A stretch of 64,000 bases of DNA from NCBI RefSeq assembly GCF_900111515.1, contig NZ_FOHS01000002.1:806001-870000 (forward strand), read 5' to 3'. How positions within the stretch are numbered: the first letter of the stretch is position 1; each line of letters opens with the position of its first letter. This document shows positions 34,346 to 43,400 of this stretch, in pieces. Made by a program: the position numbers and the translations under genes. Below the pieces are notes generated by a model. It was not told where the DNA came from. It ran no database searches and saw only the letters and a list, made by a program, of their open reading frames with translations. Origin of the DNA: Hymenobacter actinosclerus. Lineage in GTDB: Bacteria > Bacteroidota > Bacteroidia > Cytophagales > Hymenobacteraceae.

Positions 34346-35101
34346 ATGAAAAATTGCGCGCTTTTATTGCTGCTGCCCGCACTGCTGCTAACGTCCTGCT
34401 CACAAAGTCCCGACCGCTCTGCCTCGGCTGCCGAAGAAGCTATGGTGGCTCCTACGCCGCCCATCTCCCCCACCAGCGGCGAAGCTACTGCCGGGTCCGA
34501 TGTGCCACTAGCCCGGCTGTGGCGGGCTACGGGACACCCGGTTATCTATCAGGGGAGCATGGAGCTGGAGGTGGATAACTTCGACGCGGCCTCCGCCCGG
34601 CTCGACACGCTGCTGAGCCAATACGGGGCCTACCTGACCAACGCCAACGAAACCACCGACAACGGCCGCCATCAGCAGGTGCTCACTATTCGGGTGCCCT
34701 CCGCGCGGTTTCTGGCCCTCACTGCCCGTTTGGGCAAACTGGGCCACGTGCAAAGCAAGCAGATAAGCTCGCGCGACGTAGCCGTTGAATTGGCGGCCCA
34801 GCAGAAACGGGCTGCCACGGCCACCGATACGGCCATTGCCAACCATGCGGCCGCCGTGAGCAAGCTGCTGGCCGAGCAGGCCGCTATGGGTACGCTCCAG
34901 CTGACGTATTTCCAGTTCCGCTCCGCCACCGACACCACGCCCGCCGCTGCCATCGGGCCCCGGCTCGTGGCCGGTCTGTTATTCGGGTGGCGGCTGGTTG
35001 GCATGCTGTTCGTGGGGTTGTCCTACGGCTGGCCGCTGCTGCTGATTCTGGCCGGTTGGGGCTACTGGCGCTGGCGGCAGGGGGCCTTCAGCAGCCAGTA
35101 G
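34346..35101 (+). CDS. DUF4349 lipoprotein, short paralogue
   Basis: 251 residues with a lipoprotein signal (MKNCALLLLLPALLLTSC). It shares the DUF4349 layout with the gene 36 bases upstream: VIYQGSMELEVDNFDAASARLDTLLSQYGAYLTNAN, IRVPSARFLALTARLGKLGHVQSKQISSRDVAVELAAQQKR, TLQLTYFQF. About 45 residues of the coiled coil of the longer form are missing. It also ends in a membrane helix (GWPLLLILAGWGYW) and a short tail. The pair is presumably one operon and a tandem duplication. Confidence 0.83.
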   Translation: MKNCALLLLLPALLLTSCSQSPDRSASAAEEAMVAPTPPISPTSGEATAGSDVPLARLWRATGHPVIYQGSMELEVDNFDAASARLDTLLSQYGAYLTNANETTDNGRHQQVLTIRVPSARFLALTARLGKLGHVQSKQISSRDVAVELAAQQKRAATATDTAIANHAAAVSKLLAEQAAMGTLQLTYFQFRSATDTTPAAAIGPRLVAGLLFGWRLVGMLFVGLSYGWPLLLILAGWGYWRWRQGAFSSQ

Positions 35102-35129
35102 CCCCGGCGTCCACCCGTCATTCCTACGC

Positions 35130-35165
35130 AAAATGCCCCGCCAACCAATGTTGACGGGGCATTTT
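35130..35165. terminator. bidirectional terminator
   Basis: AAAATGCCCCG (35130-35140) pairs with CGGGGCATTTT (35155-35165) across a 14-nt loop, between the DUF4349 pair (plus) and the holin-family gene (minus). Both ends supply a T run on their own strand. Confidence 0.85.
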
Positions 35166-35190
35166 AAATAAATTGGCCTGGGTGCACCAG

Positions 35191-35526
35191 TTAGTCGACC
35201 ACCAGATCTACCACCGACGTGGCCAGGGAAAGCACGATGCTGAACAACAGCGCCGAGAAGAAACCGTCAATCTGGAAACCGGCCATCAGGTAGCTGGCCA
35301 GCATGATAATCAGCGCGTTAATCACGAACAGAAACAGGCCCAGCGTGAGAATCGTGATGGGCAGGCCAATGATTTGCAGGATGGGCTTTACAATGGCGTT
35401 GAGAATGGCCAGCACCACCACCAGAATCATGGCGTCGGTGAAGCCGCGAATGTAGGCGCCGGGCAGGAAAGTGGCCAGCAGGTACGTAACGACGGCCGAG
35501 AGGATGAATTTGAGAATGAAGCTCAT
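35191..35526 (-). CDS. four-helix membrane protein (PF04020 'phage holin' family)
   Basis: 111 residues from the ATG at 35526, almost all in four membrane helices (about 5-25, 32-52, 58-78, 88-108). The pattern FILSAVVTYLLATFLPGAYIRGF and NAIVKPILQIIGLPITILTLGLFLFVINALIIMLASYL matches the YvlD-like family that databases name 'phage holin superfamily IV'. It is a chromosomal membrane protein of unknown function, not a lysis gene: no phage genes are near. The frame continues upstream, but the extra sequence lacks helices. Confidence 0.85.
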   Translation of the reverse strand: MSFILKFILSAVVTYLLATFLPGAYIRGFTDAMILVVVLAILNAIVKPILQIIGLPITILTLGLFLFVINALIIMLASYLMAGFQIDGFFSALLFSIVLSLATSVVDLVVD

Positions 35527-35599
35527 AAGGCAGAAAAGGATGTTTGGGTGAGAGAAGTACAGTATTCGGGGAGTTGAATACCATACGAGCCCCATCCTT

Positions 35600-35666
35600 T
35601 TCAGTTGCCAGTTGCCGGTTGCCAGTGAGCATACATCATTCTGCTTACTGACCACTGGCAACTGAC
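35600..35666. repeat. GTTGCCAGT-word inverted repeat
   Basis: TCAGTTGCCAGTTGCCGGTTGCCAGT (35600-35626) faces CACTGGCAACTGA (35654-35666). It ends at the agmatinase-family stop codon. The same words occur at 39375-39450 and 53513-53733. Confidence 0.75.
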
Positions 35667-36755
35667 TTACTCCGTGGCGCGGGCTTTGAGGCGGCCCTGC
35701 GAAACGGCCATCCAGTTGGCCATGTGGTAGAGCAGCCGGGCGCCGACAATGGCGTTCCACTCGGTGTCGCCGGGCGCTACCTCGTTCAGGTCGCAGCCGA
35801 TAATGGTGCGGCCCGAGCGCACTACCATGCGCAGCAGGTACACGGCCTGCTCGAATTCGAGGCCGCCGGGCACGGGCGTGCCGGTGCCGGGGCACAGCTT
35901 GGGGTCGAGGCCATCAATATCAAAGCTCAGATACACTTTCTGGGGTAGCTGGGCGATGATTTTCTTGCACTCCTTCTTCCACGACTTGCCGCCCAGCATC
36001 TCCGACTGCAGGAAACGGTCGGCGAACAGGGCCACGCGGCCGTTGCTTTGGTCGATATAATCGGCCTCCTGCTGGCAGTAGTCACGAATGCCGACCTGCA
36101 CCAGCTTCTTCACCTGGGGCAGCTTCAGCGCATTGTACATAATGGAGGCGTGCGAGAACTCGAAGCTCTCGTAGGCGGGGCGCAGGTCGCAATGGGCATC
36201 AATCTGCAGAATGCCGAACTCCTCGTGGCGCTCGGCCAGCGCGTGCAGGTAACCCAGGGGCGTGCTGTGGTCGCCGCCCAGTACCACTACGCCCTTGCCG
36301 GCATCGAGCAGGGCGCCGGTTTTGGCCTTGAGCCACTCCCGCAACGCTATGCCGCGCTCGTTGATGCGCGCGGCGTTGGCCATGTGCTCGGCGTGACCGG
36401 ACTTGGGCTGCCCGTCTTCGAGCCAGCCGATGTAGCCTTCGGCCAATGGGCGCAATTCGTCGCTTTCGGCCGCAATAGCGGCGTCGGGCTCCTCCATGGC
36501 CAGGCCCAGGCGCCAGACCTCGGGCAGGTCAGGGTCGTACAGGTCCACCTGCAACGAGGCGGTGTACATGGCCTCGGGCCCCTGGGCGGTACCGGCGCGG
36601 TACGATACGGTTACTTCCCAGGGCACGGGCACCACCACCACCTGGGCTTCTTCGGGCGTGAAGGGCAGTCCGAACAGGCCCCCGGCGGCGTCGCCGAGTG
36701 CGTTGGGGTCGAAACTGGCCAGCTTTTGTTCGAGTGCGGAGTTGGAATCAGCCAT
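35667..36755 (-). CDS. agmatinase-family ureohydrolase
   Basis: 362 residues. The binuclear-metal ureohydrolase motifs are intact: GGDHSTPLG (His163), QIDAHCDLR (Asp186, His188, Asp190) and SFDIDGLDP (Asp279, Asp281). It may be an agmatinase, guanidinobutyrase, arginase or formimidoylglutamase; the Bacteroidota members of this long subgroup with the N-terminal LFGLPFTPEEAQVVVVPVPWEVTVSYRAGTA are usually annotated as agmatinase. A TACCTTTG box at 36917-36924 lies upstream, with the inverted repeat 36815-36899 in the leader. It may also be reached by the chemosensory transcript. Confidence 0.88.
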   Translation of the reverse strand: MADSNSALEQKLASFDPNALGDAAGGLFGLPFTPEEAQVVVVPVPWEVTVSYRAGTAQGPEAMYTASLQVDLYDPDLPEVWRLGLAMEEPDAAIAAESDELRPLAEGYIGWLEDGQPKSGHAEHMANAARINERGIALREWLKAKTGALLDAGKGVVVLGGDHSTPLGYLHALAERHEEFGILQIDAHCDLRPAYESFEFSHASIMYNALKLPQVKKLVQVGIRDYCQQEADYIDQSNGRVALFADRFLQSEMLGGKSWKKECKKIIAQLPQKVYLSFDIDGLDPKLCPGTGTPVPGGLEFEQAVYLLRMVVRSGRTIIGCDLNEVAPGDTEWNAIVGARLLYHMANWMAVSQGRLKARATE

Positions 36756-36814
36756 GCGGATTTACTGGTTGAAGCTTGAAAGTAAAAGGTAGTGAGCCGG
36801 AGCTAAAAGGCTGT

Positions 36815-36899
36815 ACCGCAAAAATCCGTTTCGCGGCGGACGAAGCGAGTGTTCCGCGGAGGAACTCGCCCGGCCCGTCGCGAAACGGATTTTCGCGGT
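36815..36899. repeat. ACCGCAAAAATCCGTTTCGCG inverted repeat
   Basis: Arms 36815-36835 and 36879-36899 pair over 21 bp with one or two mismatches. The 43-base core carries a smaller hairpin (GCGAGTGTTCC / GGAACTCGC). It lies in the predicted leader of the agmatinase gene. Confidence 0.8.
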
Positions 36900-36916
36900 G
36901 CGGTAGTACGGTACGG

Positions 36917-36924
36917 CAAAGGTA
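36917..36924 (-). promoter_or_regulatory. -7 box TACCTTTG before the agmatinase gene
   Basis: Exact TAnnTTTG match on the minus strand, just past the CheC-like stop at 36929. Its transcript would carry the 85-base palindrome in its leader. Confidence 0.5.
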
Positions 36925-36928
36925 CGCC

Positions 36929-37567
36929 TTACGAGCCGAGCTGCTGGCCGCCCATAAAGTCGTAGGCGCGGATGATGGCAATAATTTTCTCGAACGTTTC
37001 GCGGTCGAAGAAAATCATCAGCGGCAGCTCCACCGAATTTTCCTTGTCCGAAAACTGGGTTATCACCGAGAAAATAAGCGGCTGCACCATCGGGTGGTCG
37101 TGCAGCAGGCTGCGCAGGGCGGCATCCATATCTCCCTGGGGGTGCGCGGGCGGCGCGCCGTAAATGCGGGCCTTGAGGATGTTGGCCAGCTGCGTGACCA
37201 GCGCACCGGTGATGATGTTGCTGATTTCCAGCAGCAGCGACTCCTGCATGGAGTCGATATCGATGGAGTCGGGGGTTTGCATGCGCAGGCACACCCGGGA
37301 GAGGCGCTGCACGTGCTGGCCCGAGAAAAACATGAGCGTGGTGCCGTTGAAGTCGCCCCGGATATCGGACTGAATTACCACGTGGCCCGCCTGCAGGTCG
37401 CTTACTTTTTCCAGAATGCTGCGCCCCGACACAATGTCGAGGTTGGGCACTTCGAGCAGCACCTTCTCCTGGGCTACCACCGCGAACGAGTCGGCGGCAC
37501 GGGCCAAACCGATGTTCAGGATTTCGCGGATGATATCGCGCTCCAGTTCCGTCATGTGCAATTCCAT
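36929..37567 (-). CDS. CheC/FliY-like chemotaxis phosphatase
   Basis: 212 residues, cytoplasmic. It has two copies of the CheC active-site pattern (D/S)xxxExxN...P: Asp11, Glu15, Asn18 and Pro41 in DIIREILNIGLARAADSF, and again SLLLEISNIITGALVTQL with a Pro 22 residues later. CheC proteins dephosphorylate CheY-P. Both sites seem intact. It closes the chemosensory operon, 57 bases after cheA. Two nearby starts (residues 1 and 5) are possible. Confidence 0.82.
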   Translation of the reverse strand: MELHMTELERDIIREILNIGLARAADSFAVVAQEKVLLEVPNLDIVSGRSILEKVSDLQAGHVVIQSDIRGDFNGTTLMFFSGQHVQRLSRVCLRMQTPDSIDIDSMQESLLLEISNIITGALVTQLANILKARIYGAPPAHPQGDMDAALRSLLHDHPMVQPLIFSVITQFSDKENSVELPLMIFFDRETFEKIIAIIRAYDFMGGQQLGS

Positions 37568-37624
37568 AGGGTTCAGGTGAAAGGGCCGGCCACCAGGGCA
37601 ACCGGCCAGACTGCAATACGAGAG

Positions 37625-39262
37625 TTACGGCCGTTTGGCTAAAAAGAGTCGGGTTAAGGCGGGCACGTCGAGTACCAGGCATACCTGCCCGCTACCGAGC
37701 AGCGTCACGCCGCCAAACAGGTCGATGGTGTCCAGCGGCTTGCTCATGGCTTTCACCACGATGTCCTGCTGGCGTAAAAACCGGTCGACGATAAGGCCGA
37801 GCCGGCGGTTGTTGTAGTTGACGATGATGATATCCTGGCGGCCCTGCAGCGTTGATTTGCGGGCCGGCGCCAGCGGCTGGTCGCCGTCGAGGTGCAGCAG
37901 CTCGCGCAACGACACCACGGGTACGTTTTCGTCCTGCAGGCGCGTGAGCAGCACCCCGCCCACTACGCTGAAGCTGCCGGGCATCAGCGACACCACTGAG
38001 TCGGTGTGCATCAGGGGCAGGGCGTAGCTACGCTCATCGAGCTCGAACAGCAACGCGCCCTTTACGGCAATGGAAGTAGGCAGCACCAGCGTGAAGGTGG
38101 TGCCCTCGCCCATAACCGAATCGACGCGCAGCTGGCCGCCGAGCGAGTCGATTGCCAGCTTTACCACGTCGAGACCCACCCCGCGGCCCGAAATTTCGGT
38201 TACCTCCTTGGCCATCGAGAAGCCGGGCTCAAACAGGAAAGCCCGCACGGCCGCATCGGACAGCTGGGCGGCGGCGGGCCGCGTTACCAGGCCGCGCTCC
38301 ACGGCTTTGCGCCGCACGCTTTCGACGTTGATGCCCCGGCCGTCGTCCTTCACCTGCACCAGCACATCGTCGCGCTCGGCCTGGGCCGAGAGGATGAGCT
38401 GGCCCTGGGCGGGCTTACCGGCGGCCTCGCGCTCGGCCACCGTTTCGAGGCCGTGGGCAATGGCGTTGCGCACCAGGTGCAGCAGCGCGTCGGTGATAAT
38501 CTGCAGAATGTTGCGGTCAATCTGGATATCCTCGCCCTGCAGGGTGAGTTCCACGTCCTTACCCTCGGCGGTGGCTACGTCGCGTACTACCCGCGGAAAC
38601 TTGCTGAACAACGAGCCGACGCCCACCAGACGGGCGTCCATCACGCTGTACTGCAGCTCGTCGGCAATGCGAGAGAAGTGGGCGGCGGCCGTGGTCAGGG
38701 CCGGGCTGTCGATTTCGCGGCTCAGCGTCAGAATCCGGTCCCGGTCGATAATCAGCTCGCCCATCAGGTTCATCAGGTGGTCGAGCTTGCGCACCTGAAT
38801 ATAAACGAGGTCGGAAAGCTCCAGCTTGCGGCTGACGTCTTCCTCATCATCGGCCTGCTCGTCGTCGAGGTTGGGCTCCTCGCCGCGCGTCAGCCGGTCG
38901 AGGTTGTCGAGCAGGCGCTGCACGTCGGGCAGCTCCTGCCCCTCGCCCACGGCCCGGATCAGCTCGCCCAGCGTATCGATGCCGCCGAACAGCACCGGCA
39001 CCATACTGCCCGCGAAGGTGGCCTGCCCGTCGCGGAGCTGACCGAACACGGTTTCCATCTGGTGGGCCACCTCGCCGATGCTGGTGTAGCCCATGGCCCG
39101 GGCGTTCGACTTGAGGTTGTGCATGAGCCGGAACAGCTCGCGCAGGGCTTCCTCGTCGGCCGGGTTGCGCTCCAGCTCGCTGATGTGGCGGCTCATGGCG
39201 TCGTAGTATTCCAACGCCTCGGCCATGAATAGCTCGCGGTATTCCTGCTCCCGGTTACTCAT
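37625..39262 (-). CDS. cheA: CheA-type histidine kinase without P2 domain
   Basis: 545 residues. The P1/HPt domain (1-105) carries His48 in LFRLMHNLKSNARAMG. An acidic linker (about 125-145) replaces P2, so no separate CheY-docking domain is visible. P3 dimerisation (about 150-220), the P4 kinase domain with LLHLVRNAIAHGLE (N box), DDGRGIN, GRGVGLDVV and GEGTTFTLVLP, and the P5 CheW-like domain (about 405-545) follow. P1 has HNLKSNA rather than the usual HxLKGxA, yet keeps the His and Lys. The kinase would phosphorylate the CheY at 39460-39822. Confidence 0.93.
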   Translation of the reverse strand: MSNREQEYRELFMAEALEYYDAMSRHISELERNPADEEALRELFRLMHNLKSNARAMGYTSIGEVAHQMETVFGQLRDGQATFAGSMVPVLFGGIDTLGELIRAVGEGQELPDVQRLLDNLDRLTRGEEPNLDDEQADDEEDVSRKLELSDLVYIQVRKLDHLMNLMGELIIDRDRILTLSREIDSPALTTAAAHFSRIADELQYSVMDARLVGVGSLFSKFPRVVRDVATAEGKDVELTLQGEDIQIDRNILQIITDALLHLVRNAIAHGLETVAEREAAGKPAQGQLILSAQAERDDVLVQVKDDGRGINVESVRRKAVERGLVTRPAAAQLSDAAVRAFLFEPGFSMAKEVTEISGRGVGLDVVKLAIDSLGGQLRVDSVMGEGTTFTLVLPTSIAVKGALLFELDERSYALPLMHTDSVVSLMPGSFSVVGGVLLTRLQDENVPVVSLRELLHLDGDQPLAPARKSTLQGRQDIIIVNYNNRRLGLIVDRFLRQQDIVVKAMSKPLDTIDLFGGVTLLGSGQVCLVLDVPALTRLFLAKRP

Positions 39263-39374
39263 CGCGCCACGAAAGGTTGGAACTCACCCCGCCAACCCAC
39301 CTGCACCCCACAAACGGGGCAGACGGGCCTTCGGCAAACGCAGGAAGCAGGGTTAAGAAAAACGACACGAACGG

Positions 39375-39450
39375 TAGTCAGTTGCCAGTCTCCGGTTATT
39401 CAGTTGCCAATCAGCAGGCCTTCGAACGGACCTGTCAACTCGCAACTCAC
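39375..39450. repeat. GTTGCCAGT-word repeat between cheY and cheA
   Basis: CAGTTGCCAGTCTCCGG and CAGTTGCCAAT face the weaker reverse words CAACTCGCAACTCAC. This lies in the 197-base gap of the chemosensory operon. Confidence 0.55.
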
Positions 39451-39459
39451 ACCAATTGA

Positions 39460-39822
39460 TTATTGCAGGGCGGCACCTACGATTTCGAGCACCTTCTCTT
39501 CCGAGAAAGGCTTCACGATGTAAGCCGAGGCGCCGCTTTCGAGGGCTTCGTTGACGATGACCTCCTGGCCTACGGCCGAGCACATCACCACCTTCACGTC
39601 GGGCTGCTCCTGGCGGATGCCGCGCAGCACGTCGAGGCCGGTGTTGTCGGGCAGAATCACGTCGAGCGTAATCAGGTCGGGCTTGGTTTCGATGGCCATT
39701 TCCAAGGCCTGCTGGCCGTTGGCGGCTTCGCCTACCACCTCGTAGCCGGCGTCGGTGAGCATGTTCTTGAGCATCGTCCGCATATAGAACGAGTCGTCGA
39801 CGATGAGAATGCGGTTTTTCAT
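39460..39822 (-). CDS. cheY: CheY-type single-domain response regulator
   Basis: 120 residues, one receiver domain. Acidic pair Asp9-Asp10, phospho-acceptor Asp54 (LDVILPD), Ser82 in place of Thr and Lys104 in VKPFSE are all present. The helices after strand 5 lack an output domain, so it works by binding another protein. It lies between cheW and cheA in the operon. Confidence 0.95.
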   Translation of the reverse strand: MKNRILIVDDSFYMRTMLKNMLTDAGYEVVGEAANGQQALEMAIETKPDLITLDVILPDNTGLDVLRGIRQEQPDVKVVMCSAVGQEVIVNEALESGASAYIVKPFSEEKVLEIVGAALQ

Positions 39823-39898
39823 GGAAAAAAGAAAAGCGAAGTGAGAGTACGAATCCGGCCCGGCGGCCGGGTTGGCCCGTTGTACGGCGCGGAAGTGG

Positions 39899-40399
39899 CT
39901 AAGATGCCGCCGGCGCCGGCAACTGCATAATTTCGGCGGGCGTGAGCAGCTTCAGCATGTCGAGCACCACAATAATCCGGTCGCCGATGCGGGCAATGCC
40001 CTCGATGTATTTGTCGTGAATGTTGGCTTCCTGAATGAAATCCGGCGTCTGCTCGATGGCCGACTGGGGCACCGACAGCGGCTGGGGCACCTCGCGCACC
40101 ACTACGCCAATGGTGTAGTCTTTGGCCTCAATGGCCATCGTATAGGTGTGGGCCGCCAGCTCTTCGGTGGCCTCGCGCAGCTGAAACCGCTCTTCCAGGT
40201 CGACCACGGCAATGATGTCGCCCCGCAGGTTGGCAATTCCCTTCACAAACGCCGGCGTTTTGGGCATGCGCGCAATCTCGGGTGTCAGGGTTACCTCCTT
40301 TACCTGCTCAATACGGATGGCATACTCCTCCTGCCCCAATCGAAAAACGATGAGCTGAATGATTGGGTCGGGCGCGGCGGCTTTCTCGGAGGTGGGCAT
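39899..40399 (-). CDS. cheW: CheW coupling protein
   Basis: 166 residues, one CheW domain of two beta-barrel lobes: QLIVFRLGQEEYAIRIEQVKEV, PAFVKGIANLRGDIIAVVDLEERF and IHDKYIEGIARIGDRIIVVLDMLKLL. It would link the poly-HAMP receptor upstream to CheA. The operon has only this one coupling protein. Confidence 0.95.
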   Translation of the reverse strand: MPTSEKAAAPDPIIQLIVFRLGQEEYAIRIEQVKEVTLTPEIARMPKTPAFVKGIANLRGDIIAVVDLEERFQLREATEELAAHTYTMAIEAKDYTIGVVVREVPQPLSVPQSAIEQTPDFIQEANIHDKYIEGIARIGDRIIVVLDMLKLLTPAEIMQLPAPAAS

Positions 40400-40452
40400 T
40401 ACGGGTACGAAGTGGTTGAAATGGCGTAATCAGACTGGCAGAAGGCACATTG

Positions 40453-43400
40453 CTACTTTGCCTTGGTCGCCTTGCTTTTAGAAGCCTTCGCAGCCGGTTT
40501 GGCCTTGGCTGCCGGAGCCACCGGGTCGGCCGCTTTGCGGCGGGCGGCCGCAGCCGGCTTGGCGGTTGGCGCCTCGGCAGTGGCGGCGGGTTTGGCAGCG
40601 GGCCGGCGGATGGGCCGGCGCTCGGGCGCAGGCGCAGGCGCGGGTGCGGGTTCCGGCGGGGCCATGGCCCGGCGGGGCCGGCGCGGCGCGGCGGCCGCCG
40701 CTACCGGGGCAGCGGGAGCAGCGGCCGGGGCCGGCCGGCGCAGCAGGCGCCGACGGATGGGTTCGGGTTCCGGCTCGGGCTCGGGTTCGAGGTATTCCAT
40801 CAGCTGGAAGGCCGAGAGGCCCAGCTGCAGGTCGTCGGCAATGTCGGTCAGGTTCTGGCTGCTGGTGGTGAGCTCCTGCATGCTGGTAGACAGCTGCTTG
40901 GCCGTTCCCGCCACCTGCTGGGTGCCCGAGGCGGTCTGCTCGGCAATGGCTACCACTTCCTCCACGTACTTCACCACGTCGCCGATACTCGTTTTCTGAA
41001 TCTCGGTGGCCGTGAGGATGTCGCGGCTGGTGCGCAGGGTTTCGCCGCTGCTGGTGGCAATGTTTTTAAAGGCCGAGCTGGCCTCGAAGGTGGCGTTTTT
41101 GCCCTTGAGTACCCGGCCCTCCATGGTGCTGATGGCGGTAGCGGCCGAAGTCGTGTCCTTACGCACATCCTCTACCAGCGTGGCAATTTCGGAGGCCGAT
41201 TTGCGCGAGCCCTCCGCCAGCTTGCGGATTTCTTCGGCTACCACGGCAAAGCCGCGGCCGGCCTCGCCAGCCCGGGCAGCCTCGATGGCGGCGTTCAGGG
41301 CCAGCAGGTTGGTCTGGGAGGCAATGTCGGTAATCACGCCCAGCGACTTGCTGATTTCGCCCGAGCGGGTGCTGAGGACTTCGATGGTGCGGGAAGTCTG
41401 GGCGGCAGCCGAGCTGATTTCCTCCATGTTCTTCACCACTTCGGCCACCGTTTTGAGACCCAGCTGAGAAGTCTGCTCTCCCAGGATGGCCGCCTTGATA
41501 CCCACATCGGCCTTGCCGGCGGTTTCTTTGGTGGCCTGCATGATTTCCTCGATCAGCTTGAAGGCCTGGTCGGTTTTGAGAGCCTGGTTCTGAGCGCCTT
41601 CGGCCATTTGCTGCATGGCGCGGGCCACATCGGCCGTTACCTGGCTCATGGCCTGGCCTTTCTCCACCATCTCCTCCGACGACTCGCCCACGATCTGCGA
41701 CGACTCGTTGATTTCGCCCAGCAGCTCGTTGAGGTTGTCCACGGCCAGGTTCAGCGCGTCGGCCATGGCCCGAATGTCACCGGTGGTTTCGATTTCGGCC
41801 CGCTGCTGCAAATCGCCCTCCGAAATGGCCCGCACCACGCGGCTCACTTCGAGCACCGGCGAGGCAATGGATTCGATGAGGGCGTTGAGCGTATCCACCA
41901 GTTCTTTCCAGGAGCCCGACACGTCGGTTACGGTGGCCCGCTCGGTGAGCTTGCCCTCCACGCCGGCCACCTTGGCTACCCGGCTTACTTCCACGGCCAG
42001 ACGGTTGAGGTCGTCCACCATGCGGTTGATGGTGTCGGCCAGGTCGGCCACTTCGCCCTGCGCGCCGAGCGTCAGCTTCTGGGTCAGGTCACCCTGCGAA
42101 ACGGCGGTTACTACTTTCACGAGGCCCCGTACCTGGGTGGTGAGGTTGGCGGCCATGGTGTTTACGTTGTCGGTCAGCTGCTTCCACACGCCATCGACGT
42201 TGGGCACGTTGGCCTGGCCGCCGAGGCGGCCCTCGGTGCCCACTTCCTGGGCCACGCGGGTTACCTCGCCGGCAAACACGTTCAGCGAGTCCACCATCTG
42301 GTTGATGTTGTCCTTGAGGTCGAGCAGCTCGCCCTTCACATCCACCGATACCTTCTGGCTCAGATCACCGCGGGCAACGGCCGAGGTTACGTTGGCAATG
42401 TCGCGCACCTGGCTCGTGAGCGAGGCGGCCATGAAGTTTACGTTGTCGGTCAGGTCTTTCCAGGTGCCGCGCACGTTGGGCACGTTGGCCTGGCCGCCGA
42501 GGCGGCCTTCGGTGCCCACCTCGCGGGCCACCCGGGTTACTTCGTCGCCGAACGTATTCAGCGAGTCCACCATCTGGTTGAGGTTTTCCTTGAGCTGGAA
42601 CAGCTCGCCCTTCACGTCCACCGATACTTTCTGGCTGAGGTCGCCGCGGGCTACGGCCGTGGCTACGTTGGCAATGTCGCGCACCTGGCTCGTCAGGTTG
42701 CTGGCCATCGTGTTCACGTTGTCGGTCAGGTCTTTCCAGGTACCCGAAACGCTCGGCACGTTGGCCTGGCCGCCCAGAATACCCTCGGTGCCTACCTCGC
42801 GGGCCACGCGGGTTACCTCGCCGGCAAATACGTTCAGCGAGTCCACCATCTGGTTGAGGATGTCCTTGAGCTCGAGGATTTCGCCCTTCACGTCCACGGT
42901 CATCTTCTGCGTCAGGTCGCCCTTGGCCACGGCCGTAGCCACGTTGGCAATGTCGCGCACCTGGCTCGTCAGGTTGCTGGCCATCGTGTTCACGTTGTCG
43001 GTCAGCTCCTTCCAGGTGCCGCCCACGTTGGGCACGCTGGCCTGGCCGCCGAGCTTGCCCTCGGTGCCTACTTCGCGGGCCACGCGGGTTACTTCGTCGC
43101 CGAAGATGTTGAGCGAGTCCACCATCTGGTTGAGGATGTCCTTAAGCTCGAGGATTTCGCCCTTCACGTCCACGGTCATCTTCTGCGTCAGGTCGCCCTT
43201 GGCCACGGCCGTGGCCACATTGGCAATGTCGCGCACCTGACTGGTCAGGTTGCTGGCCATCGTGTTTACGTTGTCGGTCAGCTCCTTCCAGGTGCCAGCC
43301 ACATTAGGTACCGAAGCCTGGCCACCCAGCTTACCCTCGGTGCCTACTTCCTGGGCCACGCGGGTTACTTCGCCGGCAAACAGGTTGAGCGAGTCCACCA

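Noticed and set aside
35191..35526. Phage lysis gene (holin)
   Set aside because: The family name is misleading; the protein is a chromosomal four-helix membrane protein and no phage structural, lysis or integrase gene lies nearby.
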